Source of the DNA: Zoogloeaceae bacterium | Lineage (GTDB): Bacteria; Pseudomonadota; Gammaproteobacteria; Burkholderiales; Rhodocyclaceae | NCBI GenBank assembly: GCA_031290955.1 | Contig: JAISLJ010000003.1 | Location: 1 to 10,397 of the forward strand | Direction of reading: 5' to 3' | DNA: 10,397 nucleotides | Part shown: positions 1 through 6,310 of the stretch, in pieces | Position numbering within the stretch: the first letter of the stretch is position 1 | Layout of the letters: each line of letters opens with the position of its first letter | The notes under the pieces: model-generated | Told to the model about the DNA's origin: nothing | What the model saw: the letters and a program-made list of their open reading frames with translations, nothing else | Databases searched by the model: none | Program-made: the position numbers and the translations under genes

Positions 1-118
1 GCGTCCGCCGCCGCATGCCAATTGCCTACGGGCTACGCCCTCCGGCAATTGGCATACGGCACAAAAAAGCGGACAATTTGAAAATCATGAAAGCGGACAG
101 ATTCAAAAGCTCGTAACA
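1..118. mobile_element. End of an insertion sequence (body lies to the left)
   Basis: Read on the minus strand from base 118 inward, this segment starts TGTTACGAGCTT, then shows two TGTCCGCTTT motifs exactly 24 bases apart (plus-strand AAAGCGGACA at 66-75 and 90-99). The same design occurs at the right edge of the window: TGTAGCGAGCTT, then TGTCC twice with a 24-base period at nearly the same distance from the terminus. This mirror-image pattern is what the terminal inverted repeats of one insertion-sequence type should look like. No transposase codons are visible, and no start codon matches the one seen at the right copy, so this is probably the opposite end of the element. The outer boundary at 118 is inferred from the comparison, and target-site duplications cannot be checked here. 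Confidence 0.6.
10..60. repeat. Imperfect palindrome inside the left insertion-sequence end
   Basis: Bases 15-26 (ATGCCAATTGCC) are perfectly complementary to 44-55. The stem extends outward by four more pairs (10-13 with 57-60) after one mismatch. Inside it, GGGC at 30-33 pairs with GCCC at 37-40 around a three-base loop. An A-rich stretch follows, but there is no clean T-run on either strand. It could be a transposase-gene terminator or a structural element of the insertion sequence. Confidence 0.6.
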
Positions 119-483
119 AACATTCCTCGTCCGTTTATGTCGATTCTTGTGGCGGATACGATGAAATGTGGCGTCAAAGCAGCAGGAATGCTCTGCAGAT
201 GTTTTGCATCCAAAGGCTACGCGGGCAAGCGTGAAGGGGAAATGGGAGTATCAGAATGATGACTGCTTTTGCCCCTGTCAATCCAAAGCAGCCCGGTTCG
301 GCTGTTCATGCCAATGTACAGCTTCATCCCGAAATACCATTGATTCCCATTGGCGAGAGCAGGGAGGGACTGGGATTTTCCGGCTATGCCTGCGAGGAGA
401 ATGAACCCTGTTCTACGCTGTGCCGTATATCATTTATGAAACCTATCTATCATTACGATTTCAGGCAAAGAAAATGCGGAAGA
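119..483. other. Intergenic stretch with no convincing gene
   Basis: This 365-base stretch lies between the insertion-sequence end and the stop codon of the transpeptidase gene. One plus-strand reading frame starts with ATG at 256 behind a reasonable GGGAG ribosome-binding motif (244-248). It opens with about 76 codons of no family I recognise, then runs on antisense through the transpeptidase gene to 972, where its openness is expected from high-GC codon bias. I therefore do not call it a gene. No tRNA-like fold, terminator or further repeat was found. Confidence 0.5.
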
Positions 484-1764
484 TCACGTGCCAGCGCCTT
501 CGTAGACAATCTTCCACGCGCCTTCTTCCTTCTGCCAGTATTGGCGTTTGCGCATGGTGTTGGCGAGGTTGTTGCTCTCGTAGGCCTGATCGAAGGTGAC
601 AACGACGACATCTTCCTTGCCGGGATTGCGGAAGATCGAAAGATTGTCGAGCTTGACCTTGATCCACGTCTTGCCGCGATTCACCCGCCGTTTCTGCGCC
701 GCGTAGGCGGCATGATCCTGGCCGTTGCCGCGAAAATTCCCGGAATAATGCGCCAGGTAGCGTTCGACATCCCGGCTTTCCCAATCCGCGCGCCAGGCTT
801 CGATGGCGCGGCGAATCTCCTCGCCTTCGGCCTGCCATGTGTCACGCGCGCGCCATTCAACCGCGTCGCTGATGATGACGGGCGTCAGCCCCACCTGGAT
901 TTCCTGCCCCAGGCGGTCGAAATCCGGATTGGCGAGCACCACGCAACCGTCGGAAGCCCTGGGCGGACGTGAAAAAGTGTCCGACGGCGTGCCGTGCAGC
1001 CAGATGCCCGAGCCGCCGCGCCCCTCGCGCTTGTCCCACTCGTTGGGATAATTGATGGGGAAAGCGCCATTGCCATACATGTCCGCCAATTTTTCCCGCG
1101 GCAGGTAGGCGGTAACGTGATAGACGCCGATCGGCGTGCGCTTGTCGCCTTCGGCCATTTTTTGCGCGCCCAGCTTGCCCTGCGTTACGTAGTAGTCGGT
1201 GACGAGGCGCGGAAAACCCGCGTCGTTCCGGTAGAGGTAGAGGCGCGACTTGCCCACGTCAACCACGATGGCGTGGCGCTGGTCGGCGCGCAATTGCAGG
1301 AGATAGCGCGGCGCCTGGTCTTCGGGCGGCTTGTGGCGATAGCCTTGCAGGCGGGCGATGGCCTCCGCGCGCAGGTCGGCCACCTGGGCGGGCGGGGCAT
1401 TCTGCGCCGCGCCGAAGGTGTCAAGCGGCCGGGCGCGCGCGAGCAGCAAATCCCCCTTGATGAGATAGGCAAGGCGGAAATTCGGGTATTGCTGGATCAG
1501 GCTTTCCGTGTGCTGCAAGGCGCGGTCGAGACGAAAAGCGCCGATTTCGGCGAAGATGCGTTCCAATTGCGCTTCCGGGCCAGCATCGGAACGCAGCGGC
1601 AAGTCGTCGTCTTCGGGCGCTTCCGTCCGGGCCGCTGGCATCTCTTTTGGCTTGATGTCCGCAGGCTGTTCGCGGGCAAGGAAAAGGCAAAGCGCCGCCA
1701 ACGCCACAGAGGGGAACAATATCCTTGATCGCATACCTTTCGACAGGAAAGCGTGGAGACGCAT
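484..1764 (-). CDS. L,D-transpeptidase (YkuD fold) with C-terminal NTF2-like (Cds6-type) domain
   Basis: This 426-residue membrane-anchored enzyme is predicted to act on peptidoglycan in the periplasm, forming L,D cross-links or attaching proteins to the wall. Residues 12-30 are one hydrophobic segment with no clear cleavage site, so it is probably an inner-membrane anchor. Residues 55-140 are helical and TPR-like. The YkuD domain spans about 163-299, with the catalytic motif His257, then Ser271-Asp272-Gly273-Cys274. The usual His before Gly-Cys is Asp here, which I recall as typical of this subgroup. Residues 315-426 form an NTF2-like domain, as in proteins named L,D-transpeptidase Cds6 family. 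The start at 1764 shares its A with the TGA stop of the upstream TPR gene (TGATG), implying translational coupling. An upstream in-frame extension is rejected because it overlaps that gene and lacks a secretion signal. Family is confident; substrate is not known. Confidence 0.9.
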   Translation of the reverse strand: MRLHAFLSKGMRSRILFPSVALAALCLFLAREQPADIKPKEMPAARTEAPEDDDLPLRSDAGPEAQLERIFAEIGAFRLDRALQHTESLIQQYPNFRLAYLIKGDLLLARARPLDTFGAAQNAPPAQVADLRAEAIARLQGYRHKPPEDQAPRYLLQLRADQRHAIVVDVGKSRLYLYRNDAGFPRLVTDYYVTQGKLGAQKMAEGDKRTPIGVYHVTAYLPREKLADMYGNGAFPINYPNEWDKREGRGGSGIWLHGTPSDTFSRPPRASDGCVVLANPDFDRLGQEIQVGLTPVIISDAVEWRARDTWQAEGEEIRRAIEAWRADWESRDVERYLAHYSGNFRGNGQDHAAYAAQKRRVNRGKTWIKVKLDNLSIFRNPGKEDVVVVTFDQAYESNNLANTMRKRQYWQKEEGAWKIVYEGAGT

Positions 1765-2930
1765 CAACGGGCTTCTTCCGCGACGATGCGCCAGAGCTTG
1801 CCGGAACGGACAAGGGAGAGCGTCTTGCGGGACGAGGCGCTGAAACCGGAAGCCCGGTAGTGTTGGCGAAAACGCACATTGGCCGTGTTGCCACTGACGC
1901 GGATCTCGGGCGGATCGTAGCGCACCTTGATCCATTCCGGACGCAGGATGCGCTCCCGGCGCTCCGCCTCCCACGCCGAACGGCGCATCCCCTTGGCGGG
2001 CTGGAATTCCGGCGCGTAGAAGCCAAGATAGGCCGCCACATCCTGCCGTGACCAGGCTGCGGCCCAGTCAGCAAGGGTGCGAAGAATTTCTTCCTCCGGC
2101 GCGACAGCGGCTGTTGTTTCCGCTTCCTTGGCGGGCGGCGGCACTTTGGCGACCACGCTTGCGGTGGGCACACGCGCGGGCACAGTGACGGATTTCGCTT
2201 CCGCTTCCCTGGCAGGCGGCGCTTTGGCGACTACGTTTGCGGCGGGTACACTCGCGGGCGCGGTGACGGATTTTGCTTCTGGTTCCTTTGCGGGCGGCGC
2301 TTTGGCGGGCGCAGCGGCGGGAACCTGTGCGCGGACAGGCGGCGCTTGCGGCGGCACACTGATCCCTGACCCCTGATTCCTGACTCCTGAAATCCCCGAA
2401 AGGTCGCGGATCAGGGCGAGTTTCTTTTGCGCGGCGGCGTTGGCGGAATCGAGTTGCAGAGCCTTGTCGTAGGCTTGGCTTGCCAGCTTGGCGTAAACGT
2501 CGCCCAGGTTTTCATGGGCAATGGCGTAGGCGGGATGGGTGCGGATCGCCATTTCCAGCGCGGCGCGGGCCTTGTCGTACTGTTTTTGCTGGGCGTAGAG
2601 CACGGCCAGGTTGTTGTAGGGTTCGGGGAGTTCCGGGTAATCGCGGGTGAGCTGGGTGAAGATGATGATGGCATCGTCGCCACGATTCATCTCGGTCAGG
2701 ATCAGCCCTTTCAGGAAGCGACCCTGCGCGTCCCTGGGGGAGGTGGCGAGGTAGGCGTCTGCCTGCGCCAGCGCCTGCGGGTATTGTCCCTGTTTGACGA
2801 GGCGCTGGATTTCCGGCAGGGTCGCGGCGAAGACGGGCGCAGCGCACAGGAAGGCGAGGGCGGCAAGGACAAAGGCGACAAAAAACGGACGCGCCACGCT
2901 GCTGCGGAAGGGACGGATGGGAAAGGACAT
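1764..2930 (-). CDS. Exported TPR protein with Pro/Ala repeat linker and C-terminal NTF2-like domain
   Basis: This 388-residue protein begins with a signal peptide: basic residues, a hydrophobic core at 15-31, and a likely cleavage after Ala-Pro-Val-Phe-Ala (residue 35). Residues 36-175 hold about four TPR helix pairs (for example PEPYNNLAVLYAQQKQYDKA at 102-121), a protein-interaction scaffold. Residues 176-192 are encoded partly by heptamer repeats. Residues 193-277 are a low-complexity Pro/Ala/Glu/Lys linker containing two 26-residue repeats and part of a third. Residues 278-388 form an NTF2-like domain that aligns with the end of the transpeptidase encoded next (shared pattern EEI.R...W...W...DV..YL..Y...F). 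The gene is first in a two-gene unit and its stop overlaps the transpeptidase start. I infer a periplasmic partner or regulator of that enzyme; the precise function is unknown. The start at 2930 is chosen because it gives an intact signal peptide. Confidence 0.85.
   Translation of the reverse strand: MSFPIRPFRSSVARPFFVAFVLAALAFLCAAPVFAATLPEIQRLVKQGQYPQALAQADAYLATSPRDAQGRFLKGLILTEMNRGDDAIIIFTQLTRDYPELPEPYNNLAVLYAQQKQYDKARAALEMAIRTHPAYAIAHENLGDVYAKLASQAYDKALQLDSANAAAQKKLALIRDLSGISGVRNQGSGISVPPQAPPVRAQVPAAAPAKAPPAKEPEAKSVTAPASVPAANVVAKAPPAREAEAKSVTVPARVPTASVVAKVPPPAKEAETTAAVAPEEEILRTLADWAAAWSRQDVAAYLGFYAPEFQPAKGMRRSAWEAERRERILRPEWIKVRYDPPEIRVSGNTANVRFRQHYRASGFSASSRKTLSLVRSGKLWRIVAEEAR
2100..2303 (-). 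repeat. 78-bp tandem repeat coding for the Pro/Ala linker
   Basis: Two full 78-bp units (2226-2303 and 2148-2225) and part of a third (from 2147) encode KAPPA(K/R)E.EAKSVT.PA.VP.A.VVA. The motif CTTTGGCGAC recurs on the plus strand at 2144 and 2222, exactly 78 bases apart. The unit is in frame (26 codons), so copy-number change would alter linker length without a frameshift. Confidence 0.85.
2359..2393. repeat. Heptamer tandem repeat (CTGANNC) inside the TPR gene
   Basis: On the plus strand the units are CTGATCC, CTGACCC, CTGATTC and CTGACTC, followed by a degenerate CTGAAAT. They are contiguous with a strict 7-base period. On the coding strand this reads as TCAGGNN units and encodes residues of about 180-191 (ISGVRNQGSGIS), at the junction between the TPR region and the low-complexity linker. 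Seven is not a multiple of three, so gain or loss of one unit would shift the frame. Confidence 0.8.
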
Positions 2931-2936
2931 GGCCGG

Positions 2937-2945
2937 TGCTATACT
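2937..2945 (+). promoter_or_regulatory. Candidate extended -10 promoter for cysS
   Basis: TG at 2937-2938, one base, then TATACT (2940-2945) matches an extended -10 element (TGnTATAAT) with one mismatch in the hexamer. No good -35 hexamer lies 17 bases upstream, which extended -10 promoters can tolerate. Transcription would start near 2952 and give a leader of about 60 bases before cysS. The site is a sequence match only. Confidence 0.45.
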
Positions 2946-2971
2946 CGCTTGCGGAATTTTCCAGATGCGGG

Positions 2972-3001
2972 ATTCTACCAATATTTGTTCGCCACTCTCA
3001 A
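2972..3001 (-). promoter_or_regulatory. Candidate sigma-70 promoter for the TPR/transpeptidase unit
   Basis: On the minus strand, TTGAGA (3001-2996) is followed after 18 bases by TAGAAT (2977-2972). Each matches five of six consensus positions. Initiation would fall near 2965, about 35 bases before the TPR start codon. It overlaps the expected leader of the divergent cysS transcript, so the two promoters may interfere with each other. Confidence 0.55.
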
Positions 3002-3012
3002 AAATCGCGCCC

Positions 3013-4422
3013 ATGCTGACCATCTATGACACACTCGAACGCCGGAAAAAGCCCTTTGTTCCGATCACGCCCGGAAAGGTCGGTATCTATGTTTGCGGCA
3101 TGACGGTGTACGATTACTGCCACCTGGGTCACGCCCGGGCCATGGTGGCCTTCGACGCCGTGTATCGCTGGCTGAAGACGCAGGGTTTTTCCGTAACCTA
3201 CGTGCGCAACATCACCGACATCGACGACAAGATCATCCAGCGCGCTGCCCAAAATGGCGAATCCATCGCCGCGCTCACGACGCGCTTCATCGACGCCCTG
3301 CATGAGGACGAGCGGGCGCTGGGCGTCCTCCCGCCGGATTTCGAGCCACGCGCCACCGAATTCGTGTTCCGGATGCAGGAACTGATCCAGAAGCTTGCGG
3401 AAAAGGGTCTTGCCTACCAGGCGGGCAATGGCGATGTGCATTATTCCGTGCGCAAGTTTCCCGGCTACGGGAAGCTTTCCGGAAAATCACTGGACGACCT
3501 GCGCGCCGGGGAGCGGGTGGAAGTGGAAAGCGCCAAGCAAGACCCGCTCGATTTCGTGCTCTGGAAGCGTGCCAAGCCCGGCGAACCTTCCTGGCCCTCG
3601 CCCTGGGGGACGGGGCGACCGGGTTGGCATATCGAGTGCTCCGCCATGAGTTCGGAGATCCTGGGCACACACTTCGATATCCACGGCGGCGGCCAGGATT
3701 TGCAATTCCCGCATCACGAGAACGAGATTGCCCAATCCGAGGGCGCGCACGGCGCGCCGTTCGTCAACTACTGGATGCACAACGGCTTTGTGCGCATCAA
3801 TGACGAAAAGATGTCCAAGTCACTGGGCAATTTCTTCACCATCCGCGATGTGCTCAAGACCTGCGATGCGGAAGTGGTGCGTTTTTTCATCCTGCGCGCC
3901 CATTACCGCAGCCCGCTCAATTATGCCGAAGCGCATCTGCGCGACGCGCGTCAGGCCTTGGACACTCTCTATTTCACCCTGCGCGACGTGCCGCCCGCCC
4001 CCGTGACGGAAATCGACTGGGAGAATCCCTGCGCCCGGCGTTTCCGGGAGGCGATGGATGACGATTTCGGCACCCATGCCGCCATTGCCGTGCTCTTCGA
4101 ACTGGCGCAGGAGGCAAGGCGCGAGCATTCGGCGGCGCTTTCCGGCTTGCTGAAGGCGCTGGGCGGCATTCTGGGCCTATTGGAACGGGAGCCGCAAGCT
4201 TACCTGCGAGCGGGCGCGGCTTCCCTCACCGAGGCCGAGATCGAGGCGAAGATCGCCCAGCGTCTGGCAGCACGGCAGGCACGTGATTTCGCCCTGGCAG
4301 ACCGCCTGCGCGACGAACTCAAAGCGGCAGGCATCGTGCTGGAAGACAACGCAAACGGAACAACCTGGCGCTGTCCTGCGGACGGCGATGGACCTTCGGG
4401 CGGCGGCGATCCTGCTGGTTAA
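3013..4422 (+). CDS. cysS: Cysteinyl-tRNA synthetase
   Basis: This class I aminoacyl-tRNA synthetase (469 residues) charges tRNA-Cys with cysteine in the cytoplasm. Visible signatures are the HIGH-type motif HLGH at 37-40, the KMSKS motif at 266-270, and likely zinc ligands Cys28, Cys209, His234 and Glu238, in YVCGMTVYDYCHLGH, HIECSAMS and FPHHENEIAQSE. The C-terminal helical anticodon-binding part ends in GTTWR at 449-453, where many family members stop or nearly stop. The final 16 residues (CPADGDG...DPAG) are an extra tail. Most of that tail is encoded by the left arm of a long inverted repeat running past the stop codon. The start at 3013 (MLTIYDTL) matches the usual family N-terminus. 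The gene is divergent from the TPR gene and has its own candidate promoter. Confidence 0.97.
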   Translation: MLTIYDTLERRKKPFVPITPGKVGIYVCGMTVYDYCHLGHARAMVAFDAVYRWLKTQGFSVTYVRNITDIDDKIIQRAAQNGESIAALTTRFIDALHEDERALGVLPPDFEPRATEFVFRMQELIQKLAEKGLAYQAGNGDVHYSVRKFPGYGKLSGKSLDDLRAGERVEVESAKQDPLDFVLWKRAKPGEPSWPSPWGTGRPGWHIECSAMSSEILGTHFDIHGGGQDLQFPHHENEIAQSEGAHGAPFVNYWMHNGFVRINDEKMSKSLGNFFTIRDVLKTCDAEVVRFFILRAHYRSPLNYAEAHLRDARQALDTLYFTLRDVPPAPVTEIDWENPCARRFREAMDDDFGTHAAIAVLFELAQEARREHSAALSGLLKALGGILGLLEREPQAYLRAGAASLTEAEIEAKIAQRLAARQARDFALADRLRDELKAAGIVLEDNANGTTWRCPADGDGPSGGGDPAG

Positions 4423-4497
4423 GCCTCTCGCCCCGTTGAGGGAGAGAGGCTTAATCCGCGGCATCACCGCCGCCCGAAGGGCGCAATTGCCGTCCGC
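4378..4497. repeat. Long imperfect inverted repeat spanning the cysS stop codon
   Basis: The two arms fold about a centre near 4436-4437. Bases 4419-4429 pair perfectly with 4444-4454. CCTTCGGGCGGCGGCGAT (4393-4410) pairs with 4463-4480 with one mismatch. After a small internal loop, 4378-4386 pairs with 4489-4497. The cysS stop codon (4420-4422) lies in the inner stem. No T-run follows on either strand, so this is not a standard intrinsic terminator. It could be a REP-like or miniature mobile element, or a transcript-stabilising hairpin. Confidence 0.8.
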
Positions 4498-4526
4498 CAG
4501 GACACGATTGCGATCTGTAGGCGCTT

Positions 4527-4546
4527 GCCGCACAATGCGGCCTTTT
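4527..4546 (+). terminator. Short hairpin followed by a T-run, before the transporter gene
   Basis: GCCGCA (4527-4532) pairs with TGCGGC (4536-4541) around a CAA loop, followed by CTTTT. This resembles a weak intrinsic terminator for cysS transcripts. It lies only 26 bases before the transporter start codon, so it may instead belong to that gene's promoter or leader: TTGCGA (4508-4513) and CACAAT (4531-4536) make a weak -35/-10 pair with 17-base spacing. Confidence 0.35.
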
Positions 4547-4572
4547 GTGCTTGTCGGCGGACGCTCCTTTCC

Positions 4573-5823
4573 ATGTCCTTTCTTCGCAAGACGCTGGCGG
4601 CGAATCTTTGCCGCAATCCCGGCTTTATCGCCTTCCTGCTGGCGCGGCTTGCCGGGATGTTCGCCACACAAATCCAGGCCGTCGTCGTCGCCTGGCAAAT
4701 CTATGACGAGACACGCGATCCGATGGCCCTGGCCTACGCCGGGTTGTTGCAGTTCCTGCCCATGCTTTTCCTCAGCCTGCCCGCCGGGGATTTGATTGAT
4801 CGTCATGCCCGCAAGTTCATCCTGATGGCAAGCTGGGGCGTTGCCCTGCTCTGCGCGCTTTCCTTGTGGAGCCTTTCCAGCGGGCTTTTGCCGGGCGGCG
4901 TGACGGGCATCTATTTCGTGCTGCTCGCCTTCGGCGCTTGCCGCGCCTTTTCCGGCCCCGCCCTGCAAAGCCTCCTGCCACAGATCGTGCCGCGCGCGGA
5001 ACTGGCGCGGGCCATTGCCGTCAATGGCATGATGATGCGCGCGGCCAGCATCGGCGGGCCACTCGTCGGCGGCTTCCTGTATGCCTGGGGCGGCGGACGC
5101 CTCGCCTATGCCGCATGCGCGCTCGGCTTCGCCCTGGGCGCGCTTTGCCTCCTCGCAGTCAGGACGCCGTACCAGGGCGCGCCCGCCACCGATGCGGGCA
5201 ATATGTGGCAGCGCTTTCGCGTCGGCATCCATTTCATCTTCCAGCGCCCCGTCATCCTAGGCACGATTTCGCTTGACCTGTTCGCCGTGTTGCTGGGCGG
5301 CGTGGTGGCGCTGTTGCCCATCTACGCCAAGGAAATCCTGCACGTCGGTGCGGACGGCCTGGGCGTGCTCCGCAGCGCCATTGCCATCGGCGAAGTCGGC
5401 GCGGGATTGTGGCTGAGCCTGCGTCCCTTCAATCACGCGGTCGGCAAACGGATGTTCATCGCAGTGGCCATTTTTGGCGCGGCGAACCTCGCGTTTTCGC
5501 TTTCGCACTGGTTCTGGCTTTCCTTTTTCGCCTTGGCGATTGCGGGCGCGGCGGACATGGTGAGCGTCTACATCCGTGGCGCGCTCCTCCAGTTTTCCAC
5601 ACCAGATGACATGCGCGGCCGGGTGAGCGCGGTCAACATGCTCTTCATCGGTTCTTCCAACGAACTGGGCGAATTCCGGGCCGGAACCTGCGCCGGCTGG
5701 TTCGGCCCGGTCGTCGCCGCCGTGGCGGGCAGCCTGTGCACCTTGGGCGTCGTCGCGCTCTGGACGCGCCTCTTCCCCCGCCTCTACGGCATGTGTCGCT
5801 TCGAGGAGGGGGAGCAGCGGTAG
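4573..5823 (+). CDS. Major facilitator superfamily transporter (EntS/DHA3-like)
   Basis: This 416-residue inner-membrane protein has a run of hydrophobic segments consistent with 10-12 helices. The MFS signature loop between helices 2 and 3 is clear at 72-81 (GDLIDRHARK). A second conserved stretch near 348-367 (RGRVSAVNMLFIGSSNELGE) is typical of the proton-driven drug and siderophore exporter group that includes EntS. The C-terminal tail after residue 402 is short and polar. Substrate cannot be read from sequence, and no siderophore or resistance genes lie nearby. The start at 4573 (MSFLRKTL) puts a short basic stretch before the first helix; no strong Shine-Dalgarno is visible and a TTG start 48 bases upstream is possible but less likely. 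It stands alone between the cysS inverted repeat and a convergent gene. Confidence 0.9.
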   Translation: MSFLRKTLAANLCRNPGFIAFLLARLAGMFATQIQAVVVAWQIYDETRDPMALAYAGLLQFLPMLFLSLPAGDLIDRHARKFILMASWGVALLCALSLWSLSSGLLPGGVTGIYFVLLAFGACRAFSGPALQSLLPQIVPRAELARAIAVNGMMMRAASIGGPLVGGFLYAWGGGRLAYAACALGFALGALCLLAVRTPYQGAPATDAGNMWQRFRVGIHFIFQRPVILGTISLDLFAVLLGGVVALLPIYAKEILHVGADGLGVLRSAIAIGEVGAGLWLSLRPFNHAVGKRMFIAVAIFGAANLAFSLSHWFWLSFFALAIAGAADMVSVYIRGALLQFSTPDDMRGRVSAVNMLFIGSSNELGEFRAGTCAGWFGPVVAAVAGSLCTLGVVALWTRLFPRLYGMCRFEEGEQR

Positions 5824-5911
5824 CAGCAGGGATCGGGAAAGTAGGCGGCTCTTGCCGGGCGGGAGGGTTTGCCGTGATGCGCTTTATCCCTGCCCGCGTA
5901 TCCGCCGGGCT

Positions 5912-6274
5912 TCAGGAAAGGAAAAAGAACGATGCAAGGCTCAGGAGCGCCAGGCACCAGATACCGACCCGAATGACGTGGTATTCCCTCTCCTCTGCAG
6001 TATAAATGCAGATGATGCCGAGCAGATGAAACAGAATCCAGCCCGCGATCAGGAAAAGGAACCACCAGGAAAACAGACCGATTACAGGAAAGGTGAGGAC
6101 AAAAAGCGTTGTCGCAATGAGCGTGGAGCGGATTCCCGCGCTCCAGGGCGCGGTGTCTTTTTTGGCATGCGTGCGCCTTGAGCGAAATCCAGTGGTCGCA
6201 TAAAGCAGACAAAACAGGAGCCAGCCTACGAACAGAGGGACGAGCAAGGGAGCAAAGTAGAACAACGATTTCAT
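5912..6274 (-). CDS. Small integral membrane protein of unknown function
   Basis: This 120-residue protein has about four hydrophobic segments: residues 3-27, 52-69, 71-93 and 103-119. Between the first two lies a basic stretch (RSRRTHAKK). I do not recognise the family; the size and layout resemble several small DUF membrane families, but no diagnostic motif is visible. The start at 6274 (MKSLFYFAPL) is chosen because it is the only ATG placing a lysine directly before the first helix; a TTG 18 bases upstream is possible. No clear ribosome-binding site precedes it. The stretch is more AT-rich than its neighbours (28 G or C among 6061-6120). It lies 51 bases downstream of folE2 in the same orientation, so it may be read from the end of that operon, or it may be an acquired gene. 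Confidence 0.65.
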   Translation of the reverse strand: MKSLFYFAPLLVPLFVGWLLFCLLYATTGFRSRRTHAKKDTAPWSAGIRSTLIATTLFVLTFPVIGLFSWWFLFLIAGWILFHLLGIICIYTAEEREYHVIRVGIWCLALLSLASFFFLS

Positions 6275-6310
6275 AGCCAGAGTCGGCGGCAATGAATGCC
6301 ACGGTTTCCT

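Noticed and set aside
256..972. Plus-strand open frame of 238 codons
   Set aside because: About two thirds is antisense to the transpeptidase gene; only the first third has no overlapping gene, and that part matches no family I know.
4177..5232. Minus-strand open frame of about 350 codons across the cysS end and the transporter
   Set aside because: It is antisense to two well-supported genes and crosses the inverted repeat; no recognisable protein features.
5826..5893. Inverted pair GCAGGGAT / ATCCCTGC in the gap between the convergent transporter and small membrane genes
   Set aside because: Arms are only 8 bp with about 50 bases between them and no T-run follows; too weak to call a terminator.
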